Assembly (NCBI RefSeq): GCF_014203215.1
Contig: NZ_JACHIM010000003.1
Location: 28,082-92,081 of the forward strand
DNA from: Bartonella callosciuri
Lineage (GTDB): Bacteria > Pseudomonadota > Alphaproteobacteria > Rhizobiales > Rhizobiaceae
Direction: 5' to 3'
Length of the DNA: 64,000 nt
Numbering within the stretch: position 1 is the stretch's first letter; the number at the start of each line of letters is the position of its first letter. The position numbers and the translations under genes are program-made. The notes under the pieces are model-generated. The model searched no databases, was not told the origin of the DNA, and was given only the letters and a program-made list of their open reading frames with translations. This document shows positions 27,643-37,429 of this stretch, piece after piece.

Positions 27643-28492
27643 CTTTCACCTTTAAAGACTCTTTGAAAACAGTAACAAAACTCCGGTTTATCTGCCTGTT
27701 TGTTCAAAAGTTATGTATCAAATATTTTAAAAACCACAACCAACAAAAGAATAAATAACAAAGTCACGCGGGCTATCTAATAATCACCTGCGCAAACCAA
27801 AAGCAGATCATTTTTACCTAGAAAATACACCCCCAAAAATAAACGATAAAACGTGTAACATCAGGCTCTAAAATTTATCGATTCATTGCTTACAAGTATG
27901 CATCATGGTATAAAATACAAATGCTCTCTCAAATTTTTAAGCAATAATACGAACGACTCTCTAAAAAATATCATTCGTTTTATTCCCAAAAGCTTCTCAG
28001 AAGAGTAAGCAAATATCACTTCTTTGCATAAAACTGGGATTACATTGCGCTAAATTCTCTAACTTTATCAATCAATACAAGTTTTTCCCCTGTTGAAAAT
28101 TCCACCAAACAACGCGTATAAAAAGATACGATAATTCTAAAAGCATTTTCCCCTGTTTTCATACATCAAGCTAATATGAATCATATTCCCTTTACGAACA
28201 AAGAAAACTTGAGAACAATAACTTAATATACTTGTTATGAAACAAGTTGATTGATCAAAATAATATTCTCCTTTTATCGAATGTAATAAAAACAACAAGT
28301 TCTCTTGTCGCAATTCTCTCACTTTAACTATAAAAACTTATACGAATGATAGATGCAAACTCTATAAAATCCGTCTTTTAGAAACTGCTCTCTTTATTTA
28401 TTTTCCAAAAAACAAATAAATCTTATGAAAAAAGTTCACTTCAAAAATTTTCAAGGTTTACAAATAAATCTTTATAAATACAGCCTAATATT
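27643..28492. other. Gene-poor interval between tyrC and holA
   Basis: 850 bases without an intact recognisable gene. The only coding-like signal is the broken minus-strand frame at 28040-28322, listed separately. The rest is AT-rich with stops in all frames. I found no remnant of hisC or metX, which lie next to tyrC in many relatives. Confidence 0.4.
28040..28322 (-). pseudogene. Possible decayed gene, family unknown
   Basis: One frame (28137-28322) reads FVRKGNMIHISLMYENRGKCF. After a one-base shift the next frame continues plausibly as RIIVSFYTRCLVEFSTGEKL and ends VREFSAM at a stop (28040-28042). The joined reading looks like one C-terminal domain of about 90 residues with regular hydrophobic alternation, suggesting a frameshifted gene end. 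I do not recognise the family. It could also be chance. Confidence 0.3.
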
Positions 28493-29533
28493 TTAAGCAG
28501 CCATTTGGCGCCGCGCAACAAGTGTAAGTCCGAGCAAAGCTTGGCGAATGATTGCTTCTCCTAAAAGCGGATTTTTACGGCTTTCTAAAACAGCACTTTG
28601 AATTCTTTCCATAGCATAGGCAATATGTTTTAATTTCCAATATTTTAAAGCTTGCTCAACTATTTTTTTCCGTTGAAAAAAAATCGGTGGCCGTGCTTGA
28701 GAAATTACTATAGAAGGCGATTTTCCTTCGACCTCTACTTGATAACGCAAAAGCTGTAATTGTTGAAAATGTCTTTGTGCCGTACTCAAAATAAAAAAAA
28801 GTGTATTATGCAATGATGCATGTCGGCTAAAATGAGTCTCAAAACCTGCGATATCGCCTAATAAAAGAGCATCAACTACTTCATCGAGAGAAACAGCATT
28901 CACATTGCTCACAACAGCTTTTACGTCTGCAAGAGTAATAGAGCTATCTGAAGCATAAAAACAAAGCTTCTCCAATTCACTCCGGGAAACAAGACGATCT
29001 CCTCCCAAACTTTCATGCAACCACTTGCGTGCTTCCAAAGAAAGGGTCTTCTTAAAATGCGCCAAAACCTCATCAATCAAACTATCAAGAGAACGAGTAT
29101 CATCGGCAAAACAGGGAAGAGCCATCGCTTTTGATGCCGTTTCAACAACACTGCGCAGCCCTGTTCCTTTTTTCAAATCCCCTGCCTCAATGAGAATAAA
29201 ACAGGCTTCTGGTGGTTCCTCAATTAAAAGCTTCAAGGCTTTAAGAAAACCTTTCTGGTTAGCACCATGAGAAACCCATATCAAACGATCCCCTCCAAAA
29301 AGCGACAAAGTACGCGCTTCATTTTCCAAACGGGCAGGATCTTTATCGATCTCAGCGGCATCCACACGAATCGTTGCAAATGGATCTTCTATCGCTACCT
29401 GTGTAAGCTTCGCAAAACGCTGTGCACGTTCACAAACAAGACCACGATCTGGCCCGTAAATGAGAACAATAGGAAAAGCACGAGAAAGACGCGTTAGAAA
29501 ATGGTCAACTTCATGTGCTTTTTTCTGAGCCAA
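28493..29533 (-). CDS. holA: DNA polymerase III subunit delta
   Basis: Clamp-loader delta subunit, which opens the beta clamp during replication. 346 residues, the normal length. Seen are VLIYGPDRGLVCERA near residue 23, FGGDRLIWV (about 80), LLIEEPPEACFILIEAGDL, and the C-terminal collar domain (IFFQRKKIVEQALKYWK). It normally lies downstream of lptE in alphaproteobacteria. Here the five bases upstream of its start abut the remains of an ABC-transporter ATPase gene, so its promoter may lie inside that pseudogene. Confidence 0.93.
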   Translation of the reverse strand: MAQKKAHEVDHFLTRLSRAFPIVLIYGPDRGLVCERAQRFAKLTQVAIEDPFATIRVDAAEIDKDPARLENEARTLSLFGGDRLIWVSHGANQKGFLKALKLLIEEPPEACFILIEAGDLKKGTGLRSVVETASKAMALPCFADDTRSLDSLIDEVLAHFKKTLSLEARKWLHESLGGDRLVSRSELEKLCFYASDSSITLADVKAVVSNVNAVSLDEVVDALLLGDIAGFETHFSRHASLHNTLFFILSTAQRHFQQLQLLRYQVEVEGKSPSIVISQARPPIFFQRKKIVEQALKYWKLKHIAYAMERIQSAVLESRKNPLLGEAIIRQALLGLTLVARRQMAA

Positions 29534-29537
29534 AATA

Positions 29538-30338
29538 TTAATCCATTAAAAGTTCATCATCATCAAGAACTTCCCCACGAACTTTCTGAAACATGCCAAT
29601 GAGATCATTTATATTCAAACCCTTACATTCTTCTTGATACACATCCAAAATCGCTTTTCCACCATGTAACATCAATTTTGCGATCTCCGTAATCAAGAAC
29701 CTGACGCATAGAATGCATTACCATAATAGTTGTTAATTTTTTCTCTTCAACGATTTTTTCAGTTAACCTCAGCACAAAATTAGCCATTCCTGGATCCAAT
29801 GCTGAGGTATGTTCATCAAGTAATAAAAACATCCGCATGCGCTAAAGTTACCATTACGAGACAAACTGTTTGACGTTGTCTACCTGATAAACTGTCCATA
29901 GGATTATGGATATATGCTTCAAGGCCAATCCCTAATTGGGCAATTTCATTTCGAAAAAATTGCCGTTTTTCATGATTTAGAGCTGAACGCAAATCACTGC
30001 GTTTTCCCCGAAGAGCAGCAAGAGCCAAATTTTCTTCAATTGTTAAAGAACCGCAACTTCCTATTAACGAATCTTGAAAAACACAAGCAACAACCCTCCC
30101 AGCCCGCTTACTTATTGATTACCTGGAAACATTTTGTCCATTGATCAGCACTTTTCCCTCTGTAGGAAGAATCGTGCCTACTAAAACACTAAGCAAAATT
30201 GATTTACCAGAACCATTTGACCCAATAATGGTAACAAAACTGCCCCGATCAATTTTGAGGTTAATATCAATTAATGCTTGTTTTTCGAAAGACGTTTGCG
30301 GTTTAAACGTGATCCCAATATGAGAAAACTCAATCATA
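29538..30338 (-). pseudogene. Broken ABC transporter ATP-binding protein
   Basis: The start MIEFSHIGITF and Walker A GSNGSGKS lie at 30119-30338, and the ABC signature region LSGRQRQTVCLVM near 29860-29890. Walker B plus D-loop (LLDEHTSALDP) lie at about 29785-29830, and the H-loop MVMHSM near 29710. The pieces are in different frames with at least three disruptions, and the normal end DDDELLMD stops at 29538. It belongs to the COG1101-type ATPases that go with the permease and binding-protein remnants upstream. Confidence 0.9.
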
Positions 30339-30350
30339 TTTACGCCTCCC

Positions 30351-31245
30351 TCAATAGCGTGGTACAATAAGGACTGAAGCAACTAACAAAGCTGTGATCA
30401 ACTGAAGGTCTGTCGACGCATCAATACCAATCCCGTTCGCCTCAAAGGCAAACCGCACTGCAACACGATGCAATACTGAACCCACAATACAACTAACAAT
30501 AATCCAAAAAAATATTACGCGTACGAAAGAGAGTTTTACCAATAATAACCGCTGCTAAACCGAAAACAATCGCACCAACTCCACCGGTAATATCGCTAGC
30601 AATCGCAGCTTGAATATAAAGGGAACCACCAAGCGCAACGCATGCATTTGAAAGCCCCATACAAAAATAAGTCAACGCGGACGTATGAACTCTTTGCTCC
30701 GTAGCCATACGTGGATTAGCTCCCATTGCTCGCATAGCAAGACCTATTTCACTTTCCAAAAAGCGCCAAATAAAAAACACGACAACCAGCAATACAGCTA
30801 GCAACAAAAAGAAGACGTACAAAGATATCAGATAAGCCAAACAGATTATAAAAAGGCGTTAAAGCAGTATAGCAATCGCCAAATTAACATTAGACTCTCC
30901 CATAATCCCTATAATACGAAGATTAATTGTATAAAGTGCTGACATTCTCAAAATGGAAGCTAAAAGATTTAAAATACCAAAACACAACTTCAGCAAAGCT
31001 GTTAATAAACCAACTGCCATGCCTGCAAAAAAAGCACATGCCATAGCGACCATACATTGAAACCTAAAAGAGAATCAAAACACCACAAACACATGACCCA
31101 AGAAGAAATGAACCATCAACAGTTAAATCAGGAAAATCTAAGACGCGAAACAAGAGATAAATCCTTATAGCAACAAATGCATAAATAAGACCCAATTCCA
31201 TAGCACCAGAAAATGCAAATATACTTATTCAAAATGACCCCATGA
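30351..31245 (-). pseudogene. Broken ABC transporter permease (COG4120 type)
   Basis: Ordered pieces of a multi-pass permease. DFPDLTVDGS-like coding is scrambled near 31110-31200. Next come AFFAGMAVGLLTALL and LASILRMSALYTINLRI at 30880-31053, then LESEIGLAMRAMGANPRMA near 30720. The last spans (LITALLVASVLIV) end in a TGA at 30351-30353, 13 bases before the ATPase start. Several frameshifts separate the blocks. The best match from memory is the permease of the COG2984-COG4120-COG1101 uptake system. Confidence 0.88.
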
Positions 31246-31290
31246 AAACTTAACGTCCTTTTATCATCTCAACATAACATCAATGAAAGT

Positions 31291-32240
31291 CTATTGAATA
31301 ACCTTTGTTGCGCATTCCATCACTACCTGCGGGATAACAATACCAGCTTTTTAGCTGCTTCCATATCAATTCTAATGTCATTATTAGCGGCCTGTATAAC
31401 ATCAATATCGCCAGGCTTTTCACCCTTTAGAATACGCACAACCAGTTTCCCAGCTTAAACTCCAACATCGTAAAAATTTACCCCCTGTGTCATAAAAAGG
31501 CCGCATCCAATAGAACTAGAATCTACAGTAAATACGGCGGATTCATTTCCTGTGTGACTTTTACTGCACCCTCTAAAACAGAAAAAACCGTCTTATCAGC
31601 TGGAATAAAAATGACATCCACTTTATCAACTAAAGCCCGTGTTGCCGCCTGAACATCAGAAGGTTTAGGTGCCGATAAGGGAATAACTTCAATTCCAGCT
31701 TTATCCACTACCTCTTGCAACATCTTAAGTGTTGAAACTGAATTTGCTTCAGAAGCATTATAAAGATAACCAATTTTTTTAAATCTGGTTTTACTTCCTG
31801 CAAAAATTAAAGACTTTCTGCAACATCAATTCGATCAGAAGTCCCTGTAACATTGCCATCGGGTTGGGTAAGCGAAGACACGATCTTTGCTGCAATAGGG
31901 TCAGAAATCGCAGCAAAAATAATAGGAATTTTTTCGTTGCTGCAAGCATTGTCTGTGCTGAAGGTATACTAATAACAACAATTACATCAGACTTATCACC
32001 AACAAATTTACGTGCAATTTGCGTTGCTGTAGAGATATTGCCCTGTGTTGATAAAAAAGTGAGTTCGAAATTTTCACCTTGCTTCTAACTATTTTCTGCA
32101 AGCACATCTATTACTCCTCTGCGAACCGTATCCGCAGCGGGGTATACCATAATTTATGTAAGTGCAATTTTGACATGACAACCTGCTCTTGCAAGACTAT
32201 TCATGACAAAAATAATTGCAATTGCAATACATACATTCAC
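31291..32240 (-). pseudogene. Broken ABC transporter substrate-binding protein (COG2984 type)
   Basis: A signal peptide reads VNVCIAIAIIFVMNSLARA from a GTG at 32240. GVIDVLAENS and GNISTATQIARKFVGDKSDV lie near 31990-32120. AATRALVDKVDVIFIPADKTV lies at about 31590-31660, and the end is at a TAG (31291-31293). Stops and frameshifts occur near 32160, 32085, 31940, 31760 and 31500. It is the first gene of the dead three-gene uptake system. Relatives of this type carry tryptophan/tyrosine or unknown ligands. Confidence 0.88.
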
Positions 32241-32462
32241 TATCTTCGACCATTCACTATCTTCGATATTGTATTGCGCCCCTCTTTGCAATAATTAAAG
32301 ATGGCGTAATCTATTGAAGAACAATTCCAAAATCAATTTTTATTTTTATTTCTGAAGCATTCGCAAAATAAATCAAACTAAAATGTTATTTTTTTGTTGC
32401 AATTCGCCGAATCCTAAGCCATACAAGCAGCATCTGAAGCACAATATGTTTCGAATCGGTGA

Positions 32463-32537
32463 GCGGGTGTAGCTCAGGGGTAGAGCACAACCTTGCCAAG
32501 GTTGGGGTCGTGGGTTCGAATCCCATCGCCCGCTCCA
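32463..32537 (+). tRNA. tRNA-Gly (anticodon GCC)
   Basis: Cloverleaf of 75 nt including an encoded CCA. The acceptor GCGGGTG pairs with CGCCCGC. The anticodon arm CCTTGCCAAGG presents GCC, and the T arm has GGGTTCGAATCCC. It reads GGC and GGU glycine codons. The gene stands alone, with the decayed ABC operon on one side and a 2.4-kb gene-poor stretch on the other. Confidence 0.97.
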
Positions 32538-33488
32538 GTTTATACTTATTGGTTTTCATATTTATCAGACAACATTTATGTGTTTTTGTAAACCGCAAAA
32601 CAGAACAGAGCTGTTCGACAAGCTGTATAGTGAAGATTTATCTAGCTTATCATCAGACTCAGCTAAAATTTATCACGAAGTTTTGTCCCTGTAGCTTGTC
32701 GGTAGGTTTTGTATAATTTGGGATGAGCTTTTGCACCAATTTATCTTCTCAAAAGGTTTTAAAGGAGTTCTCAAAGGGTCTTCAAAAATATTTCAAAGGT
32801 TACTTTGAGAGCATAATCTCTTTTTCACTATCAGATTTTGATTTTTGCAATTTTTCGCTTTTTTTAATCTTCTACTATCAAGACCCAATTCGATAAACAG
32901 TCCATTAGTGGTAAAAATAGCCATAAAAACAAAAAATTATCACCTATTCTTCCCTGATCCCATCTTTTCCCACTAAATATAAACTCGTGTTAAACTACCC
33001 TATGTGTAAGTAGCTTAAAAGAAAAGTATGGATAGGCCCTGTCGCAATATATATGACAAAACAACCCATGCATAAAAAGAGTTGTTATCTTTATAAGATT
33101 TGTTTTAATCTTAAAAGTGACACATCAAAACTGTTTGAAAAAACATATTTTAAAAATATAGCCAAAATTCATTAACATAACAGAGGGGATTTGTGTGTTT
33201 GTACACATGGATAAGGTTACTGAAAAATGAAAACGAATTCTCTTACATATCTTCTGAAAAAATCAACATCAGAATTAATCAGATAAACAATTTAGCCAAA
33301 CGGAAAAGCAGCTGAGACTATTTACTAAGAGATCTTTCCATGAAAAAAGATGATACCTACAAGAAAAATGCTTTGGCAAGTTTATCGTAGCTGTAGCCAG
33401 CAAAACGATAGCTTTTTAGAAAACAAACATATTTATACAAGAAAAAATATTGTTTCCACAGTTGTACCTTTGGTGTACAAAAACAAAA
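32538..33488. other. Gene-poor interval after tRNA-Gly
   Basis: Nearly 1 kb of AT-rich DNA with no intact gene. Short frames in it show no recognisable motif. Together with the FAH pseudogene and the next 0.9 kb, it forms a decayed stretch between tRNA-Gly and thiD. I found no integrase gene, direct repeat of the tRNA end or IS remnant. Confidence 0.4.
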
Positions 33489-34117
33489 TAAAAAACTTAG
33501 TGGTCTCCTATGATTAATAACATTTACGGTGTTGGACTCAATTATATTGAGCATGCTCATGAACTAGGCAATGTTGTTGAAGATAAACCCGTTATCTTTA
33601 GTAAGCCGAATAGTCACTCATTTTAGGAAATGACGTTTATCTCCCTGATTTTTCCAAAGAAATTCATTTCGAAACTGAAAGTGTTCTTAGAGTCTCAAAG
33701 GACACTTTATGGTTGATGAGGTGGAAGCTGAAAAATGCTACGATGCTGTAGCGATAGGTCTTGATCTCACAGCAAGGAATTTGCAAACAAAACTGTAAAG
33801 AAAAAAACTTCCTTGGCTTTTTTCTAAAGGATTTAAAGGAGCCGCATACATCTCTGATTTTATAACCAAAGAAAAAATAAGCGACCCAATAACCTTTGAA
33901 ATGAAGTTGAATGGTGAAACGAGGCAATTTAGCAATACAGGAAATATGGTCTTTAGCTTTGGAAAAATAATATCCTTCTTGGGCAGCTACATTCAGCTAG
34001 AGAGTGGAGATATAATATAATACAGGCACTCCACAAGGAGTAGGCAAACTTTCTAAGTCTGATAGAATGGAATTATATATAAAAGATAAATTAATTTCAG
34101 AAATAAAAGTAAAATGA
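33489..34117 (+). pseudogene. Degraded fumarylacetoacetate hydrolase family gene
   Basis: Pieces in shifting plus-strand frames follow the FAH family in order. [18 protein letters not shown] is followed by [12 protein letters not shown] and VYLPDFSKEIHFETE. Then come DEVEAEKCYDAVAIGLDLTA, WLFSKGFKGAAYISDF and FEMKLNGETRQFSNTGNMVF. TGTPQGVGKL and the last residues end at the TGA at 34115-34117. Stops and frameshifts lie near 33625, 33690, 33800 and 33880. The family hydrolyses or isomerises beta-diketo acids such as acylpyruvates. The gene is dead, and the first 60 or so residues are not found. Confidence 0.88.
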
Positions 34118-34977
34118 ATCATCAAATACGCATTTTTTCATAGTTTCATTTTTTCGCCATCTTATCTGAACCGGCTATGGACCTTATAATCGATAATGCA
34201 ATGATATTGAGAAAAAAGAGAACGGTTTTGCTAAAATTACAGATTTGTGTACAACAGCATATGCGTATAAGCATTTTCCATATTGGGTGTATCGGTGATC
34301 ATTCTCAACGACAAAATGCTGTTTTTTAGTAAAACGAATGGGCAACTGCTCTTTTTTATACAGAGCAGTTAAATCGCTTAAATCTGAAATTAACAGTTTA
34401 AATTCAGAAAAATTAATACCAAAGAATAAAAATAATGCTAAAAGGAAAGCAAAGATTTTAACAAGCTACAGAGAACAATTTTACGACATAAATATCCAAC
34501 CCTAAAATCTCAATATTCTTTATAGCGGCTTTCCTAAAATTCTTATCTTCTGACTGTAGTGTTAAAAAAGGATTTGAACTTGTAACAATATATTGCTTCA
34601 ACATATTTGCATAATTTACCTTGATAATCATTTTTTCATATCATTTGCGAGCGTCACTTTAAAAAGCAATGCGTAAAAGGCTATATTAATATAGCAATAG
34701 GAACAGTTTTATCTTTGTTTACATTTTTCATTTTCTTTGGATAACTTCATCTTTGTTCGTAACGAGTTACACGATTAACAGATAAATCTTCCCATAGTCT
34801 TAATCTCTTTATCGTTCATAATAGCGTGAATCACCACTTATTTTTCTCTCAGCTCACGAAATACAAAAACGACTGTCAAACGACAATCAACTAGTCTTTA
34901 TAAGCTTTTGTATAACTGCAAAATAAAATAGAGCGACGAGACAAGCCACAGAGTGAATTTTTTTTACATCAATTGAT
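34118..34977. other. Intergenic region before thiD
   Basis: 860 bases without an intact gene. A 34162-34330 plus-strand stretch is open (EPAMDLIIDNAMILRKKRT) but unrecognised. Otherwise there are stops in all frames. Probably old decayed DNA. Confidence 0.4.
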
Positions 34978-35841
34978 TCATACATTCTTCCATAAAACAT
35001 AAAAGTGATGAAGTGGTCCTCTTCCTTTCCCTACTTGCAACGCGCTTGAGGCAGATAAAGCACCATTCAGATAGTCTTTTGCTTGTTTAACGGCACAGAC
35101 CAAAGGTTGTGTAGGCAACAAGGCTGCAATTGCAGCTGAAATGGTACAACCAGTACCGTGATTATGAGTGGTTATGATACGAGAAGCTTCAAGCACGAAA
35201 AGATTTTCACAATCACAATAAAGATCTGGACTAGAACAATCGTAATTCGCCGTACCCTTGTTAGCAAGAGTACTTAAATGCCCACCTTTTAACAAAACTG
35301 CATTACAACCTAATGCCAAAAGCTGTGGAGCATATTGATACATAGCATTTAACGACCATTGCACTTTACGTCCCAACAACAGTTCTGCTTCAGGCAAATT
35401 GGGCGTAATTAAAGTTGACATTGGCACAAGAACATCACGCATAATTTCCACCGTATCAGATTTTAAAAGGATATCGCCACTTTTTGCCACCATAACAGGA
35501 TCAAAAACAATAAAGCGCGCTTTATGATAAGCAAGACGCTCTGCTATAATCTGCGCAATCTGAGCATTTGCCACCATACCAATTTTAACGGCATCAACTT
35601 GAATATCCTCAAAAACAGAATCAATTTGATCAGCAACAAAAGAAGCGTCTAATGCCTGAAAAGCACGCACACCTTGTGTATTTTGTACAACAACAGCTGT
35701 AATCACACTCATGCCATAGGTTTTCATGGCTGAAAACACTTTTAAATCTGCTTGCATGCCAGCGCCACCAGAAGGATCAGTTCCTGCAATAGATAAAATT
35801 CGTGGAATAAAAAGCTTGTCTTGGCCAACTTGCAATTTCAT
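34978..35841 (-). CDS. thiD: Hydroxymethylpyrimidine/phosphomethylpyrimidine kinase
   Basis: Phosphorylates HMP and HMP-phosphate for thiamine synthesis or salvage. The 287-residue ribokinase-fold protein has ILSIAGTDPSGGAGMQADLKVF (about 14-36) and VKIGMVANAQIAQII. VFDPVMVAKSG and TPNLPEAELLLG follow, and the C-terminal NHGTGCTISAAIAA carries the anion hole and catalytic Asp-type loop (here HGTGCT). No other thiamine gene is in the window, which suggests salvage of HMP. It ends the gene-poor stretch and is divergent from plsC. Confidence 0.95.
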   Translation of the reverse strand: MKLQVGQDKLFIPRILSIAGTDPSGGAGMQADLKVFSAMKTYGMSVITAVVVQNTQGVRAFQALDASFVADQIDSVFEDIQVDAVKIGMVANAQIAQIIAERLAYHKARFIVFDPVMVAKSGDILLKSDTVEIMRDVLVPMSTLITPNLPEAELLLGRKVQWSLNAMYQYAPQLLALGCNAVLLKGGHLSTLANKGTANYDCSSPDLYCDCENLFVLEASRIITTHNHGTGCTISAAIAALLPTQPLVCAVKQAKDYLNGALSASSALQVGKGRGPLHHFYVLWKNV

Positions 35842-35973
35842 TAGCCTCTTTCCTTATGTTTCTAAATGTCAGAAAATAGATTCTCTAAAAAAGGGTATTT
35901 TAAAAAATATAAAAAGAGAGATGTTTTCTCATATTAAAGTAGGCTATATATACAGTTTCCTTGCAAATATAAA

Positions 35974-36780
35974 ATGGAAAATATAGTGCTTATTCTTCGT
36001 TCTCTTCTTTTTACGTTCGCTTTTTATACGACAACTTTTGTACAAATGATTCTTTACGCTCCTATTTATTTTTTAATGCCACGTAAAAAAGCGTGGATTG
36101 TGCCTAAAACATGGGCGCGTGTCACACTCTTTTTGCAAAAATACATTGCGGGCACAAACTATGAAATTGAAGGATTAGAAAATCTCCCCAAAGGAGCCTA
36201 TATCATTGCTCCCAAACATCAATCTGCATGGGAAACCTTCAGTCTTGTCCCCTATTTTGATGATCCAGCTCTCATTCTAAAACGTGAATTGACGTGGATT
36301 CCGTTTTTTGGCTGGTATATGGCAAAAACACAAATTATTCCTATTAACCGAACAACACCCATTAAAGCTTTAAAAACTATCATACAAAAAGCAAAGGAAA
36401 AAGCAAAAGAAGGGCGCCAAATTCTCATCTTTCCCGAAGGGACACGCCGACAGCCAGGTCAAGAACCAGATTATAAATCAGGGATTGTTGCTCTCTACAA
36501 TGAATTGGGACTTCAAGTTGTTCCCATTGCACACAATGCCGGTTTATATTGGCCACGAAGTAATTTTCGTCGCTATCCCGGAACAATCCGCGTTCGCATT
36601 CTTCCCCCCATACAAGCTGGTTTAAGTAAACGTGATTTCCTAAATCAACTGGTTCAAAAAACAGAAGAAGCCTGCGATGAATTGCTTTTATTAGCAGCCC
36701 AAGATCCTAGCCCTCCCCCAATGCCTGCCTCCGCAGTTAAAAAACTTCAAAAACTAAATCATTATAAATCAACACATTGA
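35974..36780 (+). CDS. plsC: 1-acyl-sn-glycerol-3-phosphate acyltransferase
   Basis: Makes phosphatidic acid from lysophosphatidic acid at the inner membrane. The 268-residue protein has an N-terminal membrane segment (5-35). The acyltransferase block is APKHQSAWETF, with the HX4 acidic motif as His82 and Glu87, a variant seen in many PlsC proteins. ILIFPEGTRRQPGQ (about 150) and VVPIAHNAGLYWPR follow. The spacing fits the LPLAT superfamily. The start ATG is 132 bases from the divergent thiD start. The C-terminus is proline/lysine-rich and probably disordered. Confidence 0.93.
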   Translation: MENIVLILRSLLFTFAFYTTTFVQMILYAPIYFLMPRKKAWIVPKTWARVTLFLQKYIAGTNYEIEGLENLPKGAYIIAPKHQSAWETFSLVPYFDDPALILKRELTWIPFFGWYMAKTQIIPINRTTPIKALKTIIQKAKEKAKEGRQILIFPEGTRRQPGQEPDYKSGIVALYNELGLQVVPIAHNAGLYWPRSNFRRYPGTIRVRILPPIQAGLSKRDFLNQLVQKTEEACDELLLLAAQDPSPPPMPASAVKKLQKLNHYKSTH

Positions 36781-37429
36781 TTTATAATGATTTATTGCTT
36801 TTCATATTGAGTCGAGAATATCAAATATTAAGGAATATTTTCTCGTTTTGCCCCTTTATGATGAATCATCAAAAAAATCGTTCGCCTGCACGTGACAAAA
36901 GAGAGCAGCATATCAACAAAAAACATTTGAATAGAAGCCAAGATACCTCTTATTAAAAGTTTAAAAATAATTAAGGATGGTCGCAACATTGGGAGCTTGT
37001 GAATAATGCGACGCTAATCTGCACCTTCATAAAAACAATAATTATGATGTGCAATACGCTTCATGTTATACTATTCACGGCTTTTTGCTAAGAGATGGAG
37101 TGGAGAGCAAAATAAGATATCTCTTTAAAGCAAACACCTGGATAAGCAGCACAATGGTATATTATTCTTCATGAAATGCAGTTCCATGAGCAGTATAATA
37201 ACGAAAAGATGAGATATTGTGCACTATCCATTGTTGAATAATGATCTTACTCGAGAGAACTTTTGCAAAACACAAAGGTAAATTTAAGGGGTAAAAATAA
37301 AGAGTGATACTGTTTTATCCAAGAAGAAAAACTAACACAGTATTAACCATCGACCGTCTATATCATGATCATAGATAAAAACTTTGTGTACTTACACTAA
37401 GGCAGTTCTAAATCACGAATAAGAAAGTA
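36781..37429. other. Intergenic region between plsC and the D,D-carboxypeptidase
   Basis: 649 bases with no convincing gene. Positions 36849-36950 resemble 16830-16930 in order of short blocks (CCCCT.TTATGATGAAT, CATTTGAA, ATACCTCT). I call this a possible diverged dispersed repeat. The remainder is AT-rich and has stops in all frames. Confidence 0.4.

Noticed and set aside
32386-32716. Two open frames across tRNA-Gly (minus 32386-32598, plus 32459-32716)
   Set aside because: They translate the tRNA gene itself, a common artefact.
36055-36240. Glu in place of Asp in the HX4D motif of PlsC as a sign of inactivity
   Set aside because: HQSxWET variants occur in functional PlsC proteins; the other motifs are intact.
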